Of a stretch of DNA of 5,095 bases, positions 1 through 4,553 are shown in pieces. The notes under the pieces were generated by a model. It was given only the letters and a program-made list of their open reading frames with translations. It searched no databases and was not told where the DNA came from. Where the stretch lies: the NCBI GenBank assembly GCA_035541995.1, contig DATKMG010000791.1:1-5095 (forward strand), given 5' to 3'. The stretch comes from DATKMG01 sp035541995. GTDB taxonomy: Bacteria > Acidobacteriota > Terriglobia > Versatilivoradales > Versatilivoraceae. The first letter of the stretch is position 1, and each line of letters starts with the position of its first letter. The translations under genes were made by a program, and so were the position numbers.

Positions 1-1
1 G

Positions 2-322
2 AAGCCTCTGGATGTCGACATTGAGGCTGTGCTCGAAGTCTACGAAGGTGTCTTGCGGCCAGAGCCGTTGCTGCAGTTCTTTACGAGTGACCAGTTGTCC
101 GGGCTTTTCAAGAAGGATGGAAAGAACCTGGAAAGGCTGCTCTTCGATGTGGACCTTTTGCGCGTTCTTGAAGAGTTCCCCGGAGCCGAGATCAACCTCA
201 AACACCCCGAAGCGGACCAACCTGGGACAAACTTGCGGCACCATGGACTCCCCCTCTTGCATGCACGCCGAACAGGAAGAAGAGGAAGAAAGAAAGGAAG
301 AAGACGGCCAGAATCGTTTTAA
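2..322 (+). CDS. 3' end of an unrecognised protein gene (5' partial)
   Basis: The reading frame is open from the window edge to a TAA at 320-322, giving 106 visible residues; the true start lies outside the window. The first ~70 residues look like a genuine soluble, mostly helical protein rich in Leu, Glu, Asp and Phe (for example LLQFFTSDQLSGLF and LERLLFDVDLLRVLEEFP). The last ~25 residues change abruptly to a basic, low-complexity tail of Arg, Lys and Gly encoded by a purine-only tract at 274-304. I do not recognise the family and assign no function. A GTG at 29 could serve as a start, but the frame continues upstream with protein-like sequence (KPLDVDIEA), so an upstream start is more likely. 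All three forward frames are open across the tail, so a frameshift or natural frame drift at the 3' end cannot be excluded. No terminator-like hairpin follows the stop. Confidence 0.55.
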   Translation, partial: KPLDVDIEAVLEVYEGVLRPEPLLQFFTSDQLSGLFKKDGKNLERLLFDVDLLRVLEEFPGAEINLKHPEADQPGTNLRHHGLPLLHARRTGRRGRKKGRRRPESF

Positions 323-640
323 TCCTACTTCGATTCCGCGATGAAACACAATAATTTAGACTGCTTGAAAAGAGAGACCCTTGTGTGCCAGGCGTTTAAC
401 CGTTACAAGCTCGTTATATCTCCCTCCATCTCTTTTCCCTTCAGTAAGCTGCAGAGAGACCTAATATTGATGCAAAAATGACTTCCCATGAATTGATTCC
501 CAGTTTCCTGGTAAAGAAGAATAGCGCGGGGATCAGTATGTCTTTCTCACAGCCTGCCGTTTGAACACTATCGTACCAGAATTAAGGAGGACGAGACTTC
601 GTCCGAGCGGCATATCTGATCTTCCACGACTGGGGGCCGC
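323..640. other. Gene-free stretch with no recognisable feature
   Basis: Between the stop of the first gene and the palindrome array I see no convincing gene, RNA or terminator. The only plus-strand ORF with an ATG, at 341-481 (46 codons), has no ribosome binding site and a composition unlike the neighbouring genes. A TTTTCCCTTCAG at 435-446 resembles half of the TTCCC/GGGAA palindromes found further right and may be a decayed fragment of that family. Confidence 0.4.
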
Positions 641-645
641 GGTTG

Positions 646-676
646 GCGGACATCGCGTGTTCAGCAATTTCTGCGA
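646..676. repeat. Degenerate left copy of the GACATCGCGTGT repeat
   Basis: The segment shares GGCG, then GACATCGCGTGT, then (with substitutions) GCAATTTCTGCG with 2633-2665, in the same orientation. In the right copy the element is a perfect 12-bp hairpin. Here the left arm lacks two bases and the right arm has substitutions, so pairing is broken. It reads as a decayed paralogue of the right copy and marks the left edge of the palindrome array. Confidence 0.55.
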
Positions 677-733
677 ACCATGTCATAAACATGCCCAAGA
701 ACGTCTTGTCTGGGCAACCCCGAATCACTCGAT

Positions 734-746
734 TCCCCGAAGGGGA
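734..746. repeat. Type A palindrome TCCCC-GAA-GGGGA
   Basis: Perfect 5-bp arms TCCCC and GGGGA flank a 3-nt loop. This is the first type A member of the array. It is not followed by a T-run and so is not a terminator. Confidence 0.5.
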
Positions 747-758
747 TACATTCTCCAG

Positions 759-792
759 CCCAGGGTTTTCCGCCTTGGCGGACTACCCTGGG
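759..792. repeat. Type B nested palindrome with 8-bp outer and 6-bp inner stems
   Basis: The outer arms CCCAGGGT (759-766) and ACCCTGGG (785-792) pair perfectly. Inside, after 2-nt mismatches on each side, TCCGCC (769-774) pairs with GGCGGA (777-782) around a TT turn. The result is a 34-nt cruciform-capable hairpin. The same outer arms recur at 894-922 with a different core, which marks a repeat family with conserved ends. Confidence 0.65.
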
Positions 793-825
793 AATCAGAT
801 GCCGATGATCCGCGCATTCCTGAAA

Positions 826-841
826 GGGATAGAGAAATCCC
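826..841. repeat. Variant type A palindrome GGGAT/ATCCC
   Basis: The arms GGGAT (826-830) and ATCCC (837-841) flank a 6-nt loop. The arm order is inverted compared with the other type A members (GGG first), as if this unit were in the opposite orientation. Confidence 0.4.
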
Positions 842-854
842 AAAGGTGTTTGTT

Positions 855-871
855 CTTCCCCTTCAGGGAAG
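855..871. repeat. Type A palindrome CTTCCC-CTTCA-GGGAAG
   Basis: Perfect 6-bp arms flank a CTTCA loop. The string TCCCCTTCAGGGAA occurs identically at 935-948, and a degenerate form (TCCCCTTCATGGAA) occurs at 2687-2700 on the other side of the beta-helix gene. Confidence 0.6.
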
Positions 872-893
872 GGACACACCGTGGGACCTCAAT

Positions 894-922
894 CCCAGGG
901 TAGCGCTTTGTGCAACCCTGGG
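894..922. repeat. Second type B nested palindrome
   Basis: The outer arms CCCAGGGT (894-901) and ACCCTGGG (915-922) are identical to those at 759-792. The core differs: GCGC pairs with GTGC (one G-T pair) around a TTT loop, separated from the outer stem by an A-A mismatch. Preserved arms with an unrelated but still self-pairing core argue that the secondary structure matters. Confidence 0.65.
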
Positions 923-934
923 CTGATAAGTTTA

Positions 935-948
935 TCCCCTTCAGGGAA
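935..948. repeat. Third canonical type A palindrome
   Basis: TCCC (935-938) and GGGA (944-947) pair around CTTCA. The 14-nt string is identical to the unit at 857-870. This is the last clear member of the array before the beta-helix leader. Confidence 0.5.
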
Positions 949-1032
949 AAGCAATACGTGTCCATTCACCAACCCCGTTCCGTGGTTCATCAGGCTGTTT
1001 CGATTGCGACGGGCCTAGCCAATTCCCAAGTT

Positions 1033-1048
1033 CCGGTCAAGAGACCGG
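1033..1048 (+). other. Leader hairpin CCGGTC-AAGA-GACCGG
   Basis: A perfect 6-bp GC-rich stem closes a 4-nt AAGA loop about 145 nt upstream of the beta-helix start codon. If transcription of that gene starts further left, this would lie in its 5' leader. I do not recognise a known riboswitch class here; structure alone is the evidence. Confidence 0.35.
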
Positions 1049-1060
1049 GAAAGGAGGGAG

Positions 1061-1098
1061 AGCCGAAACAATCGCAGAAAGGACAGATTTCGGCTTTT
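1061..1098 (+). terminator. Possible intrinsic terminator or attenuator in the beta-helix leader
   Basis: AGCCGAAA (1061-1068) pairs perfectly with TTTCGGCT (1088-1095), and the stem is followed by TTT. The 19-nt loop is long and the T-run is short, so this is a weak terminator at best. It could end read-through coming from the palindrome array or act as an attenuator roughly 95 nt before the start codon. Part of it (1076-1093) resembles 2955-2972 on the other side of the gene, so it may instead be just another piece of the dispersed repeat. Confidence 0.3.
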
Positions 1099-1120
1099 GG
1101 GGCAGTGACAGGTGTTGGAA
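1076..1120. repeat. Left copy of an AGAAA...GGGGC-GTGACA motif pair
   Basis: Two short blocks, AGAAAGGACAGATTTCGG (1076-1093) and GGGGCAGTGACA followed by TTGGAA (1099-1120), resemble AGAAATGGGGATTTCTGG (2955-2972) and GGGGCTGTGACA with TTTGGAA (2994-3016) in the same order and strand. The right copy carries about 16 extra bases between the blocks. The match was aligned by eye and is imperfect. Confidence 0.4.
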
Positions 1121-1182
1121 GACAATGCAAGTCGGTCAGGAGTACTCGCTGGTTTTTGAAACTTATCAAATCCTGATTTATC

Positions 1183-1187
1183 GGAGG
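1183..1187 (+). promoter_or_regulatory. Ribosome binding site of the beta-helix gene
   Basis: GGAGG stands 5 nt before the ATG at 1193, a strong Shine-Dalgarno match. It fixes the start codon because the encoded protein begins directly with a signal peptide and there is no better upstream start in frame. Confidence 0.85.
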
Positions 1188-1192
1188 AAATT

Positions 1193-2596
1193 ATGCTGAA
1201 ACGATTAGCAATCATTTCGATTGCAGGTATCCTCGGTTTCTTTGTCTCGCAGGCCTATGCCAATGTTGTCGTTGTGCCCTGTCCCAACGCCTTAGTCGAC
1301 TCCTCAGGCAACATCCTTGCAGCGCTTCATGAAGCTCGTAATGGCGGGACAGTTCAGTTGCAGGAAGGAGCCTATTTCCTCTTCAATACTGTTGTCGTGG
1401 ACTTTGCTTTTAAGGGTGTCCTTAGAGGCGCAGGCAAGGACAAAACAGTCATAACTACTGATCCCGATCACCCGATTGACCGCGTATCGTTACCCCTGTC
1501 CACTTCTTATTCAGAGGATGACTGGCTGCTGTTCTGGTTCAACATCCCCGTCGGGGCGCAGGGATCGGTTGCGATGTCGGATTTGAGTATCAGCGTCCCT
1601 TACGCGGAAGTGACCTCTGCTGACGATAAGGGATTGACCAGCTTCGTGGTTGTCAACGGCACCAAAGTCGATACCTCATTTGATCGGATGAGAATCAAGG
1701 GGGCGCCGGGTATGAATGGGTGGGAGTTCAACAATTGGTTGGGAATATCGATCTTCAGCCTCAGCGGTCAGGATCCCATGACCGGGAACCACTATCTGAG
1801 GAATTGTGAATTTGATGCAGCCCCAATCTCTTATGGCCCGGACCACATTCAGAATGGGACGCTCAAAGCCACCAACAACTCTCTCAATAACGTCTTCTTT
1901 GGGCTTATATACGAGGGTTTGAGTAATTGCACTGTTGAAATCTCACGAAACCAATTCACTAATGTGAAGTGGAACCATGCAATCGGCGCTATCTCCTACT
2001 CGGGATTGCCTGACTATCCTGTCGCACCGCAACCCTCCCGCTATGTCATTACCTATAATTCCATTCAAGCGAATGGATACGCAGACGGTATCTGGATCGA
2101 AGACCAGTTCGCCGATGACCCGTCTCCTGAGAAGAAGATCAAGAATCCTTACGTCGCATTTAACTCCATTGGTGGTGAATCCATGGGGTTCGGGATCGTA
2201 ACGTGGAATGTGAACCGAGCAACAATCGCAGCGAACAAGCTTTACGGCAACGGCTTCGTCGGAGTCAATTTGTTTGGTACAACGAATACATTGGTTGCAG
2301 GTGACAGTGTTGAGAAGTTTACACCGATTCCGTGGGTCCCAACGGATTGGTTCCCGTGGCTTCCGCTTCCCCCCGGCGAAGAAATTACCTCTGCCCAGAT
2401 CATGCTCTGGGCAGACACTAGCCATTGCACCGTGATTGGTGCGGATCTCACCGACACCGTGATGGATCAGGGAACGGACAACACGTTGATCAACGTTGAT
2501 GTAAAACCCTTCCAGTGGTTGGGTCAGGCTAGCCATGACAGCATGAAAGGCAAGCTGGAGCTAAGGAAACAACACCGGCCACTCTGGGCCAGGTAG
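1193..2596 (+). CDS. Secreted right-handed parallel beta-helix (pectin-lyase-like) protein
   Basis: The product has 467 residues. Residues 1-23 form a classic Sec signal peptide: basic MLKR, a hydrophobic core, then AYA before a cleavage at about 23/24, so the protein is exported to the periplasm or outside. Residues ~38-90 carry the usual opening of pectin-lyase-fold proteins: an amphipathic helix (ILAALHEARNGGTVQLQEG) followed by GVLRGAGKDKTVI, where a rung makes the L-GAG turn. Repeating beta-helix rungs follow, clearest at ~225-260, 283-302, 318-370 and 410-437, with Asn-rich turns such as ISRNQF, ITYNSI, VAFNSI and IAANKLYGNG. The four cysteines are at 30, 205, 246 and 412. A Trp/Pro-rich loop at ~378-397 interrupts the last rungs. 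Such folds occur in polysaccharide lyases, hydrolases and epimerases and in NosD-like proteins; I cannot identify a catalytic site, so the substrate is unknown. The gene stands alone on this strand, converges on the ABC operon and is flanked on both sides by palindromic repeats. Confidence 0.88.
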   Translation: MLKRLAIISIAGILGFFVSQAYANVVVVPCPNALVDSSGNILAALHEARNGGTVQLQEGAYFLFNTVVVDFAFKGVLRGAGKDKTVITTDPDHPIDRVSLPLSTSYSEDDWLLFWFNIPVGAQGSVAMSDLSISVPYAEVTSADDKGLTSFVVVNGTKVDTSFDRMRIKGAPGMNGWEFNNWLGISIFSLSGQDPMTGNHYLRNCEFDAAPISYGPDHIQNGTLKATNNSLNNVFFGLIYEGLSNCTVEISRNQFTNVKWNHAIGAISYSGLPDYPVAPQPSRYVITYNSIQANGYADGIWIEDQFADDPSPEKKIKNPYVAFNSIGGESMGFGIVTWNVNRATIAANKLYGNGFVGVNLFGTTNTLVAGDSVEKFTPIPWVPTDWFPWLPLPPGEEITSAQIMLWADTSHCTVIGADLTDTVMDQGTDNTLINVDVKPFQWLGQASHDSMKGKLELRKQHRPLWAR

Positions 2597-2607
2597 CACA
2601 GTGGTCG

Positions 2608-2623
2608 TTCCCGCCAGAGGGAA
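2608..2623. repeat. TTCCC/GGGAA hairpin just after the beta-helix stop
   Basis: TTCCC (2608-2612) pairs with GGGAA (2619-2623) across a 6-nt loop, 11 nt after the TAG. The arms match those of the type A palindromes, suggesting another diverged member. There is no T-run after it. Confidence 0.35.
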
Positions 2624-2634
2624 AAGGTGGCTGG

Positions 2635-2665
2635 CGCAGACATCGCGTGTCCTGCGATGTCTGCG
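2635..2665. repeat. Perfect 12-bp inverted repeat, right copy of GACATCGCGTGT repeat
   Basis: CGCAGACATCGC (2635-2646) and GCGATGTCTGCG (2654-2665) are exact reverse complements around a 7-nt loop. The unit is homologous to the degenerate copy at 646-676. It lies 38 nt downstream of the beta-helix stop and could stabilise or help end that transcript, but it lacks a T-run and its recurrence on the other side of the gene favours a dispersed repeat. Confidence 0.65.
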
Positions 2666-2684
2666 GAACAGAACAGCCTCTGTC

Positions 2685-2707
2685 TTTCCCCTTCATGGAA
2701 GTGGGAA
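2685..2707. repeat. Right-side type A palindrome with bulge
   Basis: TTCCC (2686-2690) and CTTC (2691-2694) pair with GAAG (2698-2701) and GGGAA (2703-2707), with a single bulged T at 2702 and an ATG loop. It contains TCCCCTTCATGGAA, one base different from the TCCCCTTCAGGGAA of the left array, and it follows the 12-bp palindrome as in the left block. Confidence 0.5.
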
Positions 2708-2802
2708 TATTTGATCTCCAACCGGGTTAGCGCTTCCCGTACCCCTGTTCTGATGAGTGCATCATTCAAGTTCACCACCGCGGATGAAAATGGCAGGGGT
2801 AG

Positions 2803-2835
2803 CCACGATGAATTCGTATTCTGAATTCATCGTGG
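2803..2835. terminator. Perfect 13-bp inverted repeat, possible bidirectional terminator
   Basis: CCACGATGAATTC (2803-2815) and GAATTCATCGTGG (2823-2835) are exact reverse complements around GTATTCT, making the strongest stem in the window. Its place between convergent genes suits a bidirectional transcription barrier. The plus strand continues with GTTTCTC and the minus strand has no T-run, so it is not a textbook intrinsic terminator; a protein-binding palindrome or mobile-repeat end is an equal alternative. Confidence 0.5.
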
Positions 2836-2861
2836 GTTTCTCATGTGGTCAAAAGCCCACG
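2831..2861. other. Stem competing with the 13-bp inverted repeat
   Basis: CGTGGG (2831-2836) can pair with CCCACG (2856-2861), extended by TTT/AAA with one bulged G. It shares the CGTGG arm with the preceding 13-bp stem, so the two structures are mutually exclusive in RNA. The longer upstream stem should normally win. Confidence 0.35.
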
Positions 2862-2907
2862 ACAAGCCCAAAATGGTTTGTAATCGTCTGCCTGGCTGAG
2901 ATTTCAA

Positions 2908-2922
2908 AGGCCAGAACGGCCT
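2908..2922. repeat. Small AGGCC/GGCCT hairpin
   Basis: AGGCC (2908-2912) pairs with GGCCT (2918-2922) around AGAAC. Read on the minus strand it is followed by TTTG, so it might weakly aid termination of the ABC operon about 100 nt past its stop. The stem is short. Confidence 0.25.
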
Positions 2923-2954
2923 CCCAAACGATTGATTTGCATGTGCTCGGGCTA

Positions 2955-3016
2955 AGAAATGGGGATTTCTGGTCGGAAGGAGTCGTTGCGACGGGGGCTG
3001 TGACACAGGTTTGGAA
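2955..3016. repeat. Right copy of the AGAAA...GGGGC-GTGACA motif pair
   Basis: This begins with a perfect AGAAAT-GGGG-ATTTCT hairpin (2955-2970) and ends with GGGGCTGTGACA and TTTGGAA (2994-3016), just 4 nt short of the minus-strand stop codon at 3021-3023. It parallels 1076-1120. A GTCG/CGAC mini-stem (2982-2992) lies in the extra bases of this copy. Confidence 0.4.
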
Positions 3017-3020
3017 AGCC

Positions 3021-4553
3021 TTACTTCCTCGATCGAGAAGACGCCTCCATGGCTCTTGCAAGATAAGTTGCCGCGTCCACAACCGAACGTCGGTTTACAT
3101 CCACCATTCTGTTGGCTTCTCTCATCAGGTCGTTGTCGATTCGTCCGGATTGCTGCCGCAAGACATCCACTACCTTGTTCCTCTTGGCAGCTCTTGCAGA
3201 GAGAAGCAGAACCGCATCATAAGATGGGAGAGCCTCCTGATTATCCGCGAGTACGGTGAGGTGATTGTCGATCAACCGTCCGTCGGTCGAATATGCGGAA
3301 ACAACGTCTACTTTTCCTTCGCGAATCGCCTGATACATCAAAGCTGGATCTAAGGTTAACTGTTCCTTAAACTGCAACTCATACTTCGTACACAATGCTT
3401 CCCATTCGGGCCGGCTGAAGAACTCGTAGTCGCTTCCAATGGAGAGATTGCCTGCCAATGCGGTCAATCCGGCAATGTCTTGAATGTGGAGGCGGCGGGC
3501 GTCTTCATTCCTCATTGCCAGTGCGTAAGTATTTTCGAACCCCAGGGACCCCACAACGACTACTCCGTATCTTTCCTCCAGAGTCCGAGACAATTCCTCC
3601 AGCATTCGGGACCTGGAAGGGTGATCCCGTCGTTTCAGGAAGTTAGTCCAAATAGTACCAGTGTAGTCCACATAACAGTCCACGGATCCGGCGACAAGAG
3701 ATTCGAATAAAATGGTGGAACCTAACCCGGCCTTGTTGAATGCCGGCACTCCGGCTTTCTGCAGTCTTCTTACGAGGAGTTCTCCCAGAATGTATTGCTC
3801 GGTGAAGGTCTTGGCTCCCACCACGACAGGTTCTTGAAGACCTCTTGTTTGATGACTGACAAAGAGGGGGGCTATCGCTACAGTGAGCAACAATGTCAAG
3901 GCCACTAGAGCTATGGTCGCGAGTTTTTTGCTTCTCTTTCGTGCCGAAATCTCAGCAAGTCGTACCAGCTGGTCCAAACCGATGGCCAACCCTGCTGCAG
4001 CAACACAACCAACCACTACTGATACGGTGTTTTGAGTCTGTAACCCGCTGAATATGTAGTTTCCAAGGCTCGTCGCCCCGATTGGTGTGGCCAATGTTGC
4101 CGATCCCACAACCCACACGGCCGAGGTCCGGATGCCAGCGATAATAACTGATAATGCCAGAGGCAGTTCAATTTCAAACAGAACCTGAAGTGAGGTCATG
4201 CCCACTGCAGTGGCTGCTTCCGTTACCGCAGGGTCAACTCCTAGAATCCCCGTCACCGTGTTGTTTAATATTGGCAGGAGGCTATAAAGAAAAAGAGCAA
4301 TAAAAGCGGGCACAAATCCAATTTGGCCTAAGAGTGGAACCATCAAGGCAAGCAAGGCAATGCTCGGAATGGTCTGCACGACATTGACAAAGGCGAGAAC
4401 GGGTGCCTGCAGAGACTTGATCCGGCTCACTAGACAACCCAACGGAACACATACGAGAATTCCCGCTGACAGTGCAGCAATTGCCAACACTACGTGATGG
4501 CCGAGGTAATCCGGCAAAAGATGAAGTTCGTCCTCAAGTCGCTGGTAGTTCAT
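3021..4553 (-). CDS. Osmoprotectant ABC importer: permease fused to substrate-binding domain
   Basis: The product has 510 residues. Residues 1-~200 are an OpuCB/ProW/YehY-type permease with membrane segments at about 18-42, 50-75, 79-98, 128-150 and 174-195. Residues 112-131 match the ATPase-docking EAA loop consensus EAA-X3-G-X9-I-X-LP exactly. A further hydrophobic segment at ~211-232 leads into an OpuAC/ProX-type binding domain (~243-505), recognised by VVVGAKTFTEQYILGELL, GLGSTILFESLVAGSVD, DYTGT (296-300), GFENTYALAMR, GSDYEFFSRPEW and the late LADNQEALPSYD. Tyrosines such as Y297 are probable parts of the cage that binds quaternary ammonium ligands in this family. The likely substrates are glycine betaine, proline betaine, carnitine or choline; the exact one cannot be read from the sequence. 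The fusion tethers the receptor to the channel, so no separate signal peptide or lipobox is needed. The ATG overlaps the stop of the ATPase gene as ATGA, implying translational coupling; the Shine-Dalgarno (AAGG) is weak. Confidence 0.92.
   Translation of the reverse strand: MNYQRLEDELHLLPDYLGHHVVLAIAALSAGILVCVPLGCLVSRIKSLQAPVLAFVNVVQTIPSIALLALMVPLLGQIGFVPAFIALFLYSLLPILNNTVTGILGVDPAVTEAATAVGMTSLQVLFEIELPLALSVIIAGIRTSAVWVVGSATLATPIGATSLGNYIFSGLQTQNTVSVVVGCVAAAGLAIGLDQLVRLAEISARKRSKKLATIALVALTLLLTVAIAPLFVSHQTRGLQEPVVVGAKTFTEQYILGELLVRRLQKAGVPAFNKAGLGSTILFESLVAGSVDCYVDYTGTIWTNFLKRRDHPSRSRMLEELSRTLEERYGVVVVGSLGFENTYALAMRNEDARRLHIQDIAGLTALAGNLSIGSDYEFFSRPEWEALCTKYELQFKEQLTLDPALMYQAIREGKVDVVSAYSTDGRLIDNHLTVLADNQEALPSYDAVLLLSARAAKRNKVVDVLRQQSGRIDNDLMREANRMVDVNRRSVVDAATYLARAMEASSRSRK

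Larger units (their letters stand above)
641..960. repeat. Alternating palindrome array (composite REP-like dispersed repeat)
   Basis: This stretch is built from small inverted repeats of two recurring types. Type A has TCCC/GGGA-like arms around a short loop (734-746, 855-871, 935-947; a GGGAT/ATCCC variant sits at 826-841). Type B has identical 8-bp arms CCCAGGGT and ACCCTGGG around different hairpin cores (759-792 and 894-922). The order is A, B, variant A, A, B, A, with the two type B centres about 133 bp apart. Shared arms combined with divergent cores suggest selection on, or copying of, the palindromes rather than a protein. Short ORFs that run through the array simply translate the repeats. 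I have an impression that similar CCCAGGG/CCCTTCAGGG units are scattered in other environmental bacterial genomes, but I cannot verify this here. No transposase accompanies the array. Confidence 0.6.
2597..3020. other. Gene-free, palindrome-rich junction between convergent genes
   Basis: No credible gene lies here; ORFs in either direction translate inverted repeats or the antisense of the ABC gene. The stretch holds a small TTCCC/GGGAA hairpin just past the stop (2608-2623), then the 12-bp and 13-bp perfect inverted repeats and smaller stems listed separately. None is followed by a clear T-run in either direction, so termination of the two converging genes may be Rho-dependent or rely on these stems. 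Confidence 0.5.

Noticed and set aside
12..344. 110-codon ORF in the second forward frame at the left edge
   Set aside because: It is rich in Cys, Ser and Arg, typical of a shadow frame; the overlapping frame ending at 322 has the more protein-like composition and extends to the window edge.
341..481. 46-codon ORF starting MKHNNLDCLK
   Set aside because: No ribosome binding site, no recognisable motif and short enough to occur by chance.
561..926. Plus-strand 121-codon ORF (and the shorter ones at 643-903, 910-1176 and minus 661-879)
   Set aside because: They run through the palindrome array, so their sequence is translated repeat. They overlap each other on both strands, lack ribosome binding sites and have no protein-like hydrophobic or domain pattern.
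734..948. CRISPR array
   Set aside because: The repeated units are short palindromes of two kinds at irregular spacing; there is no constant 23-40 nt direct repeat with uniform spacers and no cas gene.
1156..1184. Promoter with a TTGAAA -35 box before the beta-helix gene
   Set aside because: The -10 position at a proper 17-bp spacing would fall on TTATCG, next to the ribosome binding site, leaving almost no leader; the match is poor.
1943..2536. 197-codon minus-strand ORF
   Set aside because: It is antisense to the beta-helix gene, Cys/Arg-rich and without family features; the plus-strand gene has a signal peptide, ribosome binding site and a clear fold pattern.
2849..3082. 77-codon minus-strand ORF at the end of the transporter gene
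   Set aside because: It overlaps the 3' end of the fused transporter gene in another frame and otherwise covers intergenic repeat sequence; there is no start signal.
2757..3353. 198-codon plus-strand ORF
   Set aside because: Its second half is antisense to the binding-protein domain and its first half translates the 13-bp inverted repeat and other stems.
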